Position numbers and translations under genes: made by a program. A stretch of 16,794 nucleotides of DNA from F-183 sp036502165 (GTDB lineage Bacteria; Acidobacteriota; Terriglobia; Bryobacterales; Bryobacteraceae). The stretch is taken from contig DASXZC010000706.1 in assembly GCA_036502165.1 (NCBI GenBank), forward strand, positions 1 to 16,794, given 5' to 3'. Positions 1 through 7,502 of the stretch are shown here, piece by piece. Under the pieces are notes generated by a model that saw only the letters and a list, made by a program, of their open reading frames with translations, had not been told where the DNA came from and searched no databases. Each line of letters starts with the position of its first letter. Position 1 is the first letter of the stretch.

Positions 1-501
1 CGCCATCGGACTCTCACGCTCTTTCACATTCTTCCGGCGGCGGTTTTCCTGGGGCTGATGCCGTTGCAGTTCGTCACACGCATACGCGCGCGGTGGATCC
101 GCTGGCATCGCTGGTCGGGGCGAGTGCTGCTGGTGCTCGGCGTGATCGTCGGCGTGTCTGCGCTCGGCATGAGTTACACAATGGCGATCGGAGGAGCTAA
201 CGAGACAGCCGCGACGACCCTCTATGCGATTCTGTTTCTCGTGTTCATAACTGCGGGATTCGTGAATATCCGGCGGCGAAGGGTCGCGCAGCATCGCGAG
301 TGGATGATCCGGGCGTTCGGAGTCGCGCTCGGCATCGCAACGACGCGTCCGATTGTCGGCGCGTTCTTTGCGGCGGGGCGGCTCGCGCCGCGCGAGTTCT
401 TCGGCATCGCGTTCTGGCTCGGCTTTACGCTGACGTTGTTGGGCGCGGAGGCATGGGTGCAAGCGACGCGGACGCCGCCGCTACGACGGAATGTCGATTG
501 A
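1..501 (+). CDS. DUF2306-family membrane protein, 5'-truncated
   Basis: The reading frame is open from the first base, so the N-terminus lies outside the window; the first internal ATG is at 58. The visible 166 residues hold several hydrophobic helices: one at the window edge, then segments near 'VLLVLGVIVGVSALGMSY', 'LYAILFLVFITAGFVNI' and 'FFGIAFWLGFTLTLLGAEAW'. The H-x8-F-x-G-x-x-x-x-Q start, the 'RWIRWHRWSGRVL' motif and the later 'HREWMIRAFGVALG' motif match my memory of the DUF2306 integral membrane family. The conserved His and Arg residues of that family might bind a cofactor, but no function is established. The gene converges on the PhzF gene and overlaps its 3' end by 21 bp. Family assignment is fairly confident; the role is unknown. 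Confidence 0.75.
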   Translation, partial: RHRTLTLFHILPAAVFLGLMPLQFVTRIRARWIRWHRWSGRVLLVLGVIVGVSALGMSYTMAIGGANETAATTLYAILFLVFITAGFVNIRRRRVAQHREWMIRAFGVALGIATTRPIVGAFFAAGRLAPREFFGIAFWLGFTLTLLGAEAWVQATRTPPLRRNVD

Positions 502-1284
502 TCCGTGCAGGAACTCGACTGCATGGCCGGCCATCGTGACGCGATCGCCGCGTAGTTCGCACCATAATTCGCCGCCGCGGCGCGAGACTTGGAGGGCGCG
601 GAGGTGGGTCTTTCCCAAACGATCCGCCCAGTAGGGGATCAGCGTGCAGTGTGCCGATCCTGTGACGGGATCTTCCGGAACTCCTGCGGCAGGCGCAAAG
701 AATCGCGAGACGAAGTCGACTTCGCGGCCGGGCGCGGTGACGATCACCATGCGATCCACTTGCGCAAGCAGGTTCATGTCGGGCTTCAGGGCTCGAACTT
801 CTTCTTCGGTCTCGTAGACGACCAGGTAGTCGCGCGAGGCTAGTATCGAACGGGGCGTGCCGCCGATCGCCTGTGCCAATCGAGGATCCGCTGAGATCGG
901 TTTCGGAGGCCGGGAAGGGAAGTCCATTGAGAGCCGACCCGGGTAGGCGGCGTCACGCTTGACGATCAGCTCGCCGGATTTGGTGTCGAAGGCGACTTCC
1001 TGTAATTCCGGGCGAAGATGCGTAAAGACGATGAACGCCGAGGCGAGGGTCGCGTGTCCGCACAAATCGATTTCGGATTCCGGCGTGAACCAGCGTAGAC
1101 CATATCGAGCGCCGCCGCCATTGCCATTCGGAACGAGGAACGCGGTTTCGGACAGATTATTTTCGTTACCGATCGACTGCATGAGGGCGTCCGGCAGCCA
1201 TTCCTCGAGGGGGCAGACTGCTGCGGGATTGCCGCCGAATGCACGCGAGGTGAACGCGTCCACTTGATAGAGGGGGATTTTCAT
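481..1284 (-). CDS. PhzF-family isomerase/epimerase
   Basis: This 267-aa protein belongs to the PhzF/YddE/YHI9 family, which has a two-lobed diaminopimelate-epimerase-like fold. PhzF itself isomerises trans-2,3-dihydro-3-hydroxyanthranilate in phenazine synthesis, but most family members have unknown substrates. The N-terminal 'YQVDAFTSRAFGGNPAAV' signature is present. The catalytic glutamate sits in 'NLSETAF' (E46), followed by 'CGHATLA' near residues 75-81 and 'DPVTGSAHC' near residue 205. Length is typical at about 260-300 aa. No other phenazine genes are nearby, so phenazine synthesis is not implied. It lies 16 nt downstream of the small HTH-like gene on the same strand, probably in one transcript. 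No convincing Shine-Dalgarno precedes the ATG at 1284, which would fit translational coupling. Confidence 0.9.
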   Translation of the reverse strand: MKIPLYQVDAFTSRAFGGNPAAVCPLEEWLPDALMQSIGNENNLSETAFLVPNGNGGGARYGLRWFTPESEIDLCGHATLASAFIVFTHLRPELQEVAFDTKSGELIVKRDAAYPGRLSMDFPSRPPKPISADPRLAQAIGGTPRSILASRDYLVVYETEEEVRALKPDMNLLAQVDRMVIVTAPGREVDFVSRFFAPAAGVPEDPVTGSAHCTLIPYWADRLGKTHLRALQVSRRGGELWCELRGDRVTMAGHAVEFLHGSIDIPS

Positions 1285-1300
1285 GTTGTGGGGAGACGGC

Positions 1301-1579
1301 TTAATTTAGGCGGGCGCGGGTGCGTTGGGATCCGACGAGCTCATCGAAAATCGCGAGCACTTGTTTGCGGTAGAGGTACACGCGACGGAGGTTGTCGCGG
1401 AAGTTGCCTTCGTAGCCGCGGGCCTTCAACCATTTCGCCAGCAGCCGCTTGGGAACATCGATATCCTGACGCAGCGATTCAGCCGGATGGCCCCGCAGAA
1501 ACAGGCCATAAAACAGCGCTGCCTCGCGCTGTGGTGCCTGCGGGTCGAACTCTTCGCGTGCGTAGGTCATGCTACTCAT
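1301..1579 (-). CDS. Small conserved hypothetical protein, HTH-like
   Basis: This 92-aa protein is not from a family I can name. Residues about 33-52 ('ESLRQDIDVPKRLLAKWLKA') read like a helix-turn-helix: a helix, a short turn at 'DVPK', and a second helix with a Trp. A basic, Tyr-rich helix follows ('FRDNLRRVYLYRKQVLAIFDEL'). A DNA-binding or phage-like small regulator is possible but is inference. I recall similar short proteins in Acidobacteriota. Two starts are possible, ATG at 1579 or at 1570; an AGG lies just before the first. The gene is 16 nt upstream of the PhzF gene on the same strand, so the two are probably co-transcribed. Confidence 0.65.
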   Translation of the reverse strand: MSSMTYAREEFDPQAPQREAALFYGLFLRGHPAESLRQDIDVPKRLLAKWLKARGYEGNFRDNLRRVYLYRKQVLAIFDELVGSQRTRARLN

Positions 1580-1792
1580 TGCCTATTCGGCCGTTTCGTG
1601 CGGACTCTGCAATCAGGCGGCGAAAATTCGAGCGTGCGACTGCTCGGATCCCATTTGGGCTGTCAAAATTGCAGTATAAACTCCGGATGGCGGAAGCGCA
1701 ACAATCCGGAAAGCGAATTGTGGAATCGACTCGAAGGGGCAAGTTTTTGGTTCCGGACTGAGAATCATCGATACTGATGCCAAGGCGTACAC

Positions 1793-1821
1793 TTGACGCG
1801 TGGGAAGTGGTCCTGTATTGT
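1793..1821 (+). promoter_or_regulatory. Sigma-70-type promoter of the toxin-antitoxin module
   Basis: TTGACG at 1793-1798 (5/6 match to the -35 consensus) and TATTGT at 1816-1821 (4/6 match to -10) are separated by exactly 17 bp. They end 33 bp before the antitoxin ATG. A small inverted repeat, AAGTA (1833-1837) with TACTT (1848-1852), lies between the -10 and the start codon. It could be where the ribbon-helix-helix antitoxin autoregulates. Acidobacterial promoters are poorly characterised, so this is a consensus match only. Confidence 0.5.
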
Positions 1822-1854
1822 TGAGTCACACTAAGTAAGACTTCGGATACTTCT

Positions 1855-2148
1855 ATGAGAACCACCGAAACCCTCACCATTTCGCTGCCGCCGGCGATGG
1901 CCAAGCAAATGGAACACGTGCAAAAGACCGAGAACCGGACCCGCTCCGAACTGTTGCGCGAAGCTTGGCGGCAATACTTTGAGAGCCGTTATCCTTCCCG
2001 TCCCGCAACCAACACGGAGGCGGCAGCGATCCGCAAGGGCCGTGCTGCTTTTAAGAAAGGAGAGTATATTACGCTTAACCAACTCCACGATGAACTGGAT
2101 ACTGCTCGTCACACAGCCCGCAAGAAAAGCGCTCGCAAGACTTCCTGA
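1855..2148 (+). CDS. Ribbon-helix-helix (CopG-type) antitoxin
   Basis: This 97-aa protein begins with a classic ribbon-helix-helix unit: a beta strand 'TLTISLPPAMA' (residues 6-16), then helix 'AKQMEHVQKTENRT' and helix 'RSELLREAWRQYFESRY' ending near residue 46. The family dimerises, binds operator DNA through the N-terminal strand and neutralises its toxin through the C-terminal half. Here the C-terminal half is charged and low in complexity, ending in a Lys/Arg/Ser-rich tail. Its last 59 bp overlap the toxin gene in another frame, so the tail may be partly constrained by the toxin sequence. No strong Shine-Dalgarno precedes the ATG; 'TAAG' lies about 15 nt upstream. Confidence 0.85.
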   Translation: MRTTETLTISLPPAMAKQMEHVQKTENRTRSELLREAWRQYFESRYPSRPATNTEAAAIRKGRAAFKKGEYITLNQLHDELDTARHTARKKSARKTS

Positions 2149-2341
2149 ACGCGACCAACACCGGATTGTCGCCGCGATGGACCGCATGGCTGAGGATCCG
2201 TTCACGGGTGACATCAAGCGATTGGAACCGGATGCCTGGCGACGACGGGTTGGCAACTACCGAATTTTCTACGATCTCGACATCGACGAACGAACGATTG
2301 TCGTAACCGGCATCGAGCGCCGAACTTCAACCACGTACTAA
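2090..2341 (+). CDS. RelE/ParE-superfamily toxin
   Basis: This 83-aa protein has the features of the RelE/ParE fold. It has an N-terminal strand 'NWILLVTQPARKAL', two helices with 'RLPERDQHRIVAAMDRMAEDPF', the 'IKRLEPDAWRRRVGNYRIFYDLD' hairpin and a final strand 'TIVVTGIERR'. Relatives either cut mRNA on the ribosome (RelE) or poison gyrase (ParE); the basic 'WRRRVGNYRIFY' and terminal 'ERR' fit the RelE branch, but this is not decisive. I chose ATG 2090 because the fold begins there; the frame stays open upstream without a better start. The start lies inside the antitoxin gene (59-bp overlap) and has no Shine-Dalgarno at a proper distance, so translation is probably coupled to the antitoxin. 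Confidence 0.85.
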   Translation: MNWILLVTQPARKALARLPERDQHRIVAAMDRMAEDPFTGDIKRLEPDAWRRRVGNYRIFYDLDIDERTIVVTGIERRTSTTY

Positions 2342-2392
2342 CGACAAAGCAGGGACTCGATTTGAGTGCGTCTACGTAAAGAAAAAGCTTGA

Positions 2393-2469
<77 letters not shown>

Positions 2470-2499
2470 GGAAAGGGACTGAAACTGACCGACAGCCTT

Positions 2500-2529
2500 A
2501 CTCTAACATGCGTCCCCATCCGGTAGCAA
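2500..2529 (-). promoter_or_regulatory. Possible tRNA-Arg promoter
   Basis: On the minus strand, TTGCTA (2529-2524) and TAGAGT (2505-2500) are separated by 18 bp. Each matches its sigma-70 consensus at 4 of 6 positions. They lie about 30 nt upstream of the mature tRNA 5' end, in the short gap after the alditol oxidase stop. The match is weak; read-through from the oxidase gene is the alternative. Confidence 0.3.
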
Positions 2530-2539
2530 TTTTCTGCAC

Positions 2540-3880
2540 TCAGGCCGAGCGGGAAAAGATGTTCGCGTTCAGGAATTCATTGCGGAATTTGCCTTGCGGA
2601 TCGAGGCGGTGGCAGAGTGCGATGAAGTCCGGCATGCGTTCGTAAGCCGCACTCAAACGTCGCGGCGTCATCGTGAACAGCTTGCCCCAATGCGGACGCG
2701 GTTTGAAGGGGCGCAGTTCGCGCTCGATTACCGGCAGAAGCTTTCGAACTGCCGGCCAATCCTGCTTCCAGGTGAAATGGATCGCGATGCTCGGCTGCTT
2801 GTAGGCCATGCTCATCCACAGATCGTCGGCGGCGATTGAGCGGATTTCGGTGATCATCAGCAGCGGCCCGATCTGGTCGCGCAGCCGTTCGACGGCCAGG
2901 ATCGCTTCGACCGCATGCTGGCGTGGGACGAAGTACTCCGTCTGCAATTCCTTGCCGGCGCTCGGCGTGAAGCCCATACGGAAATGGGGGAGGCGTTCGA
3001 ACCAGGGCCCCGGAACTCCTAGCTGAGCGGTGCAGTTTTCGGCGGAGAGTTCCGCGATCGGATGTAGATTCTTGGTGGCGCGTTTGGCTCCGAACAGTTC
3101 GGCAGGACCCTCGTAGGACGCGTCCTCAGGGCGCGCTTTCAGCCAGACTTCATTGATGCGTCGTTTCTGCCAATCGGTGAACAGGCTCACGCTGTAGGCG
3201 CTCGATTCGATGGCGTCGAAGTGGTCGCGCATCTGATTGAACGGCATGTTTTCGTAGACGTATTGCCGCATCTGATACGTCGGCTGGATGTCGAGGGTGA
3301 CTTTCGTAATCACTCCCAGCGCGCCGAGCCCGACGACGGCGCCGCGGAACGTCTCGGCATCGTTCGATCGCGAGAGATGTAACACATCGCCGTTCGCGGT
3401 GACCAGTTCGATCGCGGATGCGGCGGTGGCGAGGTTGCCATTCTTCTCGCCCGATCCATGGGTCGCCGTGCTGCAGGCTCCGCCGACGGAAATGTGGGGG
3501 AGCGAGGCCAGATTGTGCAGTGCGAAGCCCTTCGCGTCGAGTTCGTAGGCCAAACGGCCATAGGTGATGCCTGCGTTGACGGTGACGGTCTTCGCGGCGG
3601 CGTCCACCTGGACGGATTCATCCAAGGATTTGGTCAACAGCAAGCCGTCGTGGCTGTCGGCGATCTTGTTAAAACAGTGGCGCGTGCCGAGGGCCTTCAG
3701 CTTCCGGTGCGCCTTCACCGTCTCGCGGACTTTGTCGACCGTGCGGGCTTCGAAGAGCTGATCGGTCGAGTACTCGACGTTGCCGGACCAATTCACTAAC
3801 CTTCCGGGCGCCGCGGCGGGGCTCAGGCCCTGGGTTGCGGCCGTCGCGGAGATCACCTTGAGGAATGTTCTTTTGTTCAT
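2540..3880 (-). CDS. FAD-linked alditol oxidase-like protein with Tat-like leader
   Basis: This 446-aa protein resembles bacterial alditol/xylitol oxidases (AldO) of the VAO flavoprotein family, which oxidise polyols such as xylitol or sorbitol with O2 and make H2O2. 'LKALGTRHCFN' (residues 61-71) matches the AldO site where a histidine (here H68) carries covalent FAD. The FAD-binding stretch 'LPHISVGGACSTATHGSG' follows near residues 127-144. The AldO signatures 'ITEIRSIAADDLWMSMAY' and 'PHWGKLF' are in the C-terminal half. Residues 1-24 are an extra leader, 'KRTFLK' plus a short hydrophobic Ala-rich stretch; it resembles a Tat signal with KR instead of RR, suggesting export. D-arabinono- or gulonolactone oxidase is an alternative within the same superfamily. 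The gene diverges from the histidine kinase, separated by 107 bp that contains a 10-bp GC palindrome (3928-3937). Confidence 0.85.
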   Translation of the reverse strand: MNKRTFLKVISATAATQGLSPAAAPGRLVNWSGNVEYSTDQLFEARTVDKVRETVKAHRKLKALGTRHCFNKIADSHDGLLLTKSLDESVQVDAAAKTVTVNAGITYGRLAYELDAKGFALHNLASLPHISVGGACSTATHGSGEKNGNLATAASAIELVTANGDVLHLSRSNDAETFRGAVVGLGALGVITKVTLDIQPTYQMRQYVYENMPFNQMRDHFDAIESSAYSVSLFTDWQKRRINEVWLKARPEDASYEGPAELFGAKRATKNLHPIAELSAENCTAQLGVPGPWFERLPHFRMGFTPSAGKELQTEYFVPRQHAVEAILAVERLRDQIGPLLMITEIRSIAADDLWMSMAYKQPSIAIHFTWKQDWPAVRKLLPVIERELRPFKPRPHWGKLFTMTPRRLSAAYERMPDFIALCHRLDPQGKFRNEFLNANIFSRSA

Positions 3881-3987
3881 TGGCCCTGTGGCAGTCTACC
3901 ATTTCGAGATCCTAAAAGAGGGCGAGCGGCGGCCGCCCGAGTCTGCCAGAATGGAGGATTGCCTCTTCCGGCACCGCTGTCCCCCGA

Positions 3988-5460
3988 ATGACCGCACGCA
4001 TCTTTATCAAGCTCCTCCTGGCGGGAATCGGCGTCCTCATCATCGCCCTCGCGGCGGTGGACTTTCTGACCGCGCGCGTGACTGAGAAGTTCTACGTCAA
4101 CAACCTGAAGCAGGACTTGGCCGAGAAGGGCCGGATGCTCGTGTTGCTGCATCCCGATTTCTCCCGAACGTCCGCCGCGGAACTGGCGCGATCGGCTGGG
4201 GTGCGCGTCACGTGGATCGCTTCTGACGGATCCGTGCTGCAGGATTCCGACGCCAATCCGGCAAAGATGGAGAACCACGGCGCGCGTCCAGAAGTGGCCG
4301 AAGCTTTGAAGGGCGAGATCGGATCCGCGACGCGGAAGAGCGCGACCCTTGGCGTCGACACCTTGTACGTGGCCGTGCCGTCGTCGAACGGCGCCCTGCG
4401 GTTGAGCGTTCCGCTCTCGCGCGTCGAGCAGCAGGTTGCCGAGATCCGCAAGGAAATTTTCGCCGCCGCGACCCTGGCGTTTGTGCCTTCGATTCTGTTG
4501 GCAGCGCTGGTGTCGCGCGATGTATCGCGGAGGCTTGCCGCCATCATCGATTACGCCGGGAAACTGGCGCGCGGCGAGTTCGCTGCGCGGCTCGAACGCA
4601 CGGGCACCGGTGAACTCGGGCAACTCGGGCGCAAGCTGAACGAGACGGGCCAGAATCTCGAGCGCATGGTCAAGGAACTCGACCGCGAGCATTCCGAACT
4701 CGAGAAGCTCGAACGCGTCCGCAAGGATTTCGTGATCAATGTTTCGCACGAGCTGCGGACGCCTCTCGCGTCGATTCAGGGCTATACCGAAACGTTGCTC
4801 GACGGCGCCGTGCATGAGCCTGGTTTGAACGTCCGATTCCTGGGGATCATCCGCCAGAACGCCGAACGCTTGGCGCGCATCACCGGGGATCTGTTGACGC
4901 TCTCGCGGATCGAGTTGGGGCGGCACAAATTCCAGTTCGCTTCCTACTATGTCAATCGTTTGATCGAGGACAGCGTCGAGTCGGTTCGTTTGCTGGCCGA
5001 GAAGAGGGATATTGCGCTGCACGTGCAACCGGGGCCGCCGGAGTCCGATGTATTTTGCGACTCCGAAGCCGTTCATCAGATCCTCGGAAATCTGCTCGAT
5101 AATGCCATCAAATACACGCCCGAGGGAGGGTCGGTGTTCGCTGGCGCGGAAGCTCCGGGCGAGGATGGCAAGGTGCGGATCTGGGTGCGCGACACCGGTC
5201 CTGGCATCCCGCCCGACGATCTTCCGCGGCTGTTCGAACGCTTTTACCGGGTCGACAAGGCGCGCTCCCGCGAAATGGGCGGCACGGGTCTCGGGCTCGC
5301 GATCGTCAAGCACTTGGTGCGTGCACAGGGCGGCGACGTCACGGTGGAAAGCATTGTAAACAAGGGATCTACATTCACCTTTACGCTGCCGGTCCACGAT
5401 ACTGGGCAGCCCGATGAGACACCTGCGCAGTCGCAGCTTTCCGTCCGCGGGACTTCGTAA
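3988..5460 (+). CDS. PhoR-type HAMP sensor histidine kinase
   Basis: This 490-aa membrane sensor kinase has transmembrane helix 1 at about residues 6-28, an extracytoplasmic sensor region of about 125 residues, transmembrane helix 2 at about 157-175 and a HAMP linker at about 176-230. The HisKA H-box is 'FVINVSHELRTPLASIQGY' (phospho-accepting H254). The HATPase_c domain carries an N-box ('NLLDNAIKYTPEGG', 368-381), a G1 box ('DTGPGIP', 402-408), an F-box ('LFERFYR') and a G2 box ('GGTGLGL', 431-437). All catalytic motifs look intact. The domain plan and H-box are like PhoR, which signals phosphate limitation, but the stimulus here is unproven. The partner regulator begins 38 bp downstream; kinase-first is the reverse of the usual phoB-phoR order. 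Confidence 0.93.
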   Translation: MTARIFIKLLLAGIGVLIIALAAVDFLTARVTEKFYVNNLKQDLAEKGRMLVLLHPDFSRTSAAELARSAGVRVTWIASDGSVLQDSDANPAKMENHGARPEVAEALKGEIGSATRKSATLGVDTLYVAVPSSNGALRLSVPLSRVEQQVAEIRKEIFAAATLAFVPSILLAALVSRDVSRRLAAIIDYAGKLARGEFAARLERTGTGELGQLGRKLNETGQNLERMVKELDREHSELEKLERVRKDFVINVSHELRTPLASIQGYTETLLDGAVHEPGLNVRFLGIIRQNAERLARITGDLLTLSRIELGRHKFQFASYYVNRLIEDSVESVRLLAEKRDIALHVQPGPPESDVFCDSEAVHQILGNLLDNAIKYTPEGGSVFAGAEAPGEDGKVRIWVRDTGPGIPPDDLPRLFERFYRVDKARSREMGGTGLGLAIVKHLVRAQGGDVTVESIVNKGSTFTFTLPVHDTGQPDETPAQSQLSVRGTS

Positions 5461-5466
5461 TCACGT

Positions 5467-5487
5467 TGTAACCATTTGCAGGTTACA
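5467..5487. repeat. Perfect inverted repeat between kinase and regulator genes
   Basis: TGTAACC (5467-5473) and GGTTACA (5481-5487) are perfect 7-bp arms around ATTTGCA. They fill most of the 38-bp spacer before the regulator ATG (5499), and a further TTACA follows at 5492-5496. The repeat could be an operator for autoregulation or an mRNA hairpin that limits access to the regulator start, which has no clear Shine-Dalgarno. TGTAAC units loosely resemble Pho-box half-sites, but the arms are inverted rather than direct. Confidence 0.5.
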
Positions 5488-5498
5488 TTCATTACAAG

Positions 5499-6218
5499 AT
5501 GAAAAAGATCGTACTGATTGAGGATGACGCCGATCTGTTTGCGTTGCTCAAGTACAACCTCGAGAAGGAAGGTTTTCAACTCGCAGGCTCGCAGACGGGC
5601 AAAGGCGCGATTGAGCTTTGCCGGCGGGAACGGCCGGACTTGATTCTGCTGGATATCATGCTGCCGGATTCTGACGGGCTCGATATTTGCAAGGGGATCC
5701 GGAATCATCCGGAAATGGCGCACATTCCGATTATTTTCCTCACCGCGCGGGCGTCGGAGACTGACCGCATTGTGGGCCTCGAACTGGGCGCGAACGACTA
5801 TATCGTCAAGCCGTTCTTCATCCGCGAATTGATTGCGCGGATCAAGATCCAATTCCGTGGCAGCACCGCGCCGACTAAGACGCTGCGAGCTGGGATCCTG
5901 GAACTCGATCGTTCGAGCTGCCGAGTCCATTTGCGTGGCGAGGAACTCCAATTGACGGCGACTGAATTCCGGCTGCTCGAGTTCCTGATGTCGCGGCCGG
6001 GCGTCGTGTTTTCACGGGAACAATTACTCGATGCCGTGTGGGGGCATGACCGCGCGGTGACCGATCGTACGGTCGACGTTTACATCCTGCGTTTGCGGCA
6101 AAAAATCGAGGCGGATGCAACGAATCCGCAGTTCATACGGTCGGTGAGGGGCTTCGGTTACAGCTTCGACAAGACGTCCGGCGACGCGCAAAGCTCGGCG
6201 GCCGCAGTCAAGCAATAA
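5499..6218 (+). CDS. PhoB/OmpR-family response regulator
   Basis: This 239-aa protein has a receiver domain and a winged-helix DNA-binding domain. The receiver (about 1-120) has the acidic pocket 'EDD' (8-10), phosphorylation site D52 in 'LILLDIMLPDSDG', the switch Thr in 'FLTA' (T82) and K104 in 'YIVKPF'. The C-terminal Trans_reg_C domain (about 135-228) contains 'LQLTATEFRLLEFLMSRPGVVFSREQLL' split over the alpha-loop, then 'RTVDVYILRLRQKIE' and 'IRSVRGFGYSF', as in PhoB. The preceding kinase is almost certainly its partner. Known targets of PhoB are phosphate-uptake genes, but none are in this window. Confidence 0.93.
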   Translation: MKKIVLIEDDADLFALLKYNLEKEGFQLAGSQTGKGAIELCRRERPDLILLDIMLPDSDGLDICKGIRNHPEMAHIPIIFLTARASETDRIVGLELGANDYIVKPFFIRELIARIKIQFRGSTAPTKTLRAGILELDRSSCRVHLRGEELQLTATEFRLLEFLMSRPGVVFSREQLLDAVWGHDRAVTDRTVDVYILRLRQKIEADATNPQFIRSVRGFGYSFDKTSGDAQSSAAAVKQ

Positions 6219-6284
6219 CCGACAGTGTCCGCGGCTGGTTCATTACCACCACATCGCCAGAATTGAGCCACCGCCGCTTTCTCT

Positions 6285-6319
6285 TTGCCATTGATGCAAT
6301 TGAACTTGCGGAATGGCAA
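6285..6319. promoter_or_regulatory. Nested 35-bp palindrome in leader of the secreted repeat protein
   Basis: TTGCCATT (6285-6292) and AATGGCAA (6312-6319) are perfect 8-bp arms. Between them GCAA (6296-6299) and TTGC (6306-6309) pair again, giving an interrupted stem with a 6-nt apex. It ends 40 bp before the ATG at 6360. It is either a two-part operator or a structured mRNA leader. No T-tract follows, so it does not look like a terminator of the upstream regulator gene. Confidence 0.5.
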
Positions 6320-6359
6320 TCGGTTTGCCTGACCCTCTGTGTCAAGGAGCAAACCAGCA

Positions 6360-7502
6360 ATGACCACAAAGAACATCCTTTTCGCCGCGGGTTCGGCCGC
6401 ACTTTTGGCGAGTTTTGCGTTCGCGCAGGATCCTGCGGCGCCACCGCCCCCTCCCGATCCTACGACGGCGACGCAGCAAGCACAGCCGGCCGATCCCCAG
6501 GTGACTCCTGCCCCGCCTTCTCCGGCCACGCCAGCGCCTGCATGGCGCAGGTTTGGAGATCAGCAACCGAATCAGGCGCAGAACGCACCGCCGCCGCCGG
6601 GATATTATCCGCAGCAGCAGCCTGCTTATCAGGGCGCGCCGCCGCCTCAGCAGCAGGGTCAGCCCGGTCCTTATTATGGGCCGCAAGGCGGTTATCCGCA
6701 GGGCGGTTATCCGCAAGGCAACGGAACCCCCAATTACCGCGCCTATCCTCCGCAACAACCAATGACGCCCATCGCGGCGCATGTGACGATGCCGGCCGGC
6801 GTATGGATTAAAGTCCACATCGATCGTGTTCTTTCGAGCAACCACAACAAAGCGGGTGACCTTTTTACAGGCACGCTCGCGCAGCCGATCATCGTTGACG
6901 GATTCGTGGTCGCACGCCGCGGCCAGAATATCACCGGTCGCGTGACGCAGGTTGCGAAAGCCGGCCGCGTGAAGGGAACTTCCGAAATCAGTTTGGAAAT
7001 TAACGAAATCGCGCTCGCGGACGGTCAGCAATTGCCGGTAAAGACGACGTTGGTTGAATATCATGGTCCAACAACCAAAGGGAATGACGCCTTCGCAATC
7101 GGCGGCACGACTGTGCTCGGAGCAGCCATCGGCGGAGCCGTTAACGGCGGAGTCGGTGCAGGCGTCGGCGCCGCAGCCGGACTGGTCGCCTCGACGATCG
7201 GTGTTCTCTCAACTCGTGGACGCCCGACCGTGATCTTCCCTGAGTCGCTGTTGACGTTCAAGACTGTTGAGCCGGTGCCGTTCTCGACGGAACGTTCGAC
7301 GTACTCGTTCGTGCATGCGGGTCCGCAGGATTATGCGCCGGCCATGCAGACGACGCGTTCGTACGGTCCGCGCCCCTACGGTGCTTACGGATATGCGCCT
7401 TACGGATACCCGTACGCGTATGGTTATCCGTACTATGGATATCCGTATCCTTATTACGGTGGCGGAATTTTCATCGGCGGTCGCTTCGGGCGCCACTGGT
7501 AG
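6360..7502 (+). CDS. Secreted Pro/Gln/Tyr-rich protein with glycine-zipper segment
   Basis: This 380-aa protein has a signal peptide (about residues 1-22, ending 'SFAFAQ'). A low-complexity Pro/Gln/Ala region to about residue 140 includes two 'GGYPQ' repeats. A compact domain follows ('TMPAGVWIKVHIDRVLSS...GDLFTGTLAQPIIVDGFVVARRGQ...GRVTQV'), whose alternating strands look VirB10/TrbI-like, but I do not claim that family. Next is a Gly/Ala glycine-zipper stretch near residues 243-270. The C-terminus is rich in Tyr, Gly and Pro ('YGYPYAYGYPYYGYPYPYYG') and ends in Gly/Phe/Trp. This suggests an envelope-associated or surface protein. ATG 6360 is preferred over GTG 6339 because AAGGAG (6344-6349) lies 10 nt before it and the signal peptide starts there. 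The last 32 bp overlap the convergent MerR-TPR gene. Function unknown. Confidence 0.8.
   Translation: MTTKNILFAAGSAALLASFAFAQDPAAPPPPPDPTTATQQAQPADPQVTPAPPSPATPAPAWRRFGDQQPNQAQNAPPPPGYYPQQQPAYQGAPPPQQQGQPGPYYGPQGGYPQGGYPQGNGTPNYRAYPPQQPMTPIAAHVTMPAGVWIKVHIDRVLSSNHNKAGDLFTGTLAQPIIVDGFVVARRGQNITGRVTQVAKAGRVKGTSEISLEINEIALADGQQLPVKTTLVEYHGPTTKGNDAFAIGGTTVLGAAIGGAVNGGVGAGVGAAAGLVASTIGVLSTRGRPTVIFPESLLTFKTVEPVPFSTERSTYSFVHAGPQDYAPAMQTTRSYGPRPYGAYGYAPYGYPYAYGYPYYGYPYPYYGGGIFIGGRFGRHW

Noticed and set aside
481..1284. Phenazine biosynthesis cluster
   Set aside because: Only a PhzF-like gene is present, and this family is widespread outside phenazine producers.
1264..1761. 165-aa and 150-aa plus-strand frames over the HTH-like small gene and the gap after it
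   Set aside because: They have no domain and overlap better minus-strand genes; 1264-1761 starts inside the PhzF gene start region.
1979..2089. N-terminal extension of the RelE-like toxin frame
   Set aside because: These residues are Arg-rich readings of the antitoxin gene in another frame, and the toxin fold begins at ATG 2090.
3928..3937. GGCGGCCGCC palindrome upstream of the histidine kinase
   Set aside because: A short GC palindrome is expected by chance in GC-rich DNA; no stem extension or promoter fit was seen.
3877..5397. 506-aa open frame on the minus strand opposite the histidine kinase
   Set aside because: It is a shadow of the kinase gene caused by high GC and codon bias. It has no recognisable domain, is very rich in Arg/Gln/His/Pro, and the kinase on the other strand has every catalytic motif.
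6342..7064. 240-aa Arg-rich open frame on the minus strand opposite the secreted repeat protein
   Set aside because: Arg runs come from the reverse complement of Pro/Gln/Gly/Tyr codons. The plus-strand gene has a signal peptide and ribosome binding site.
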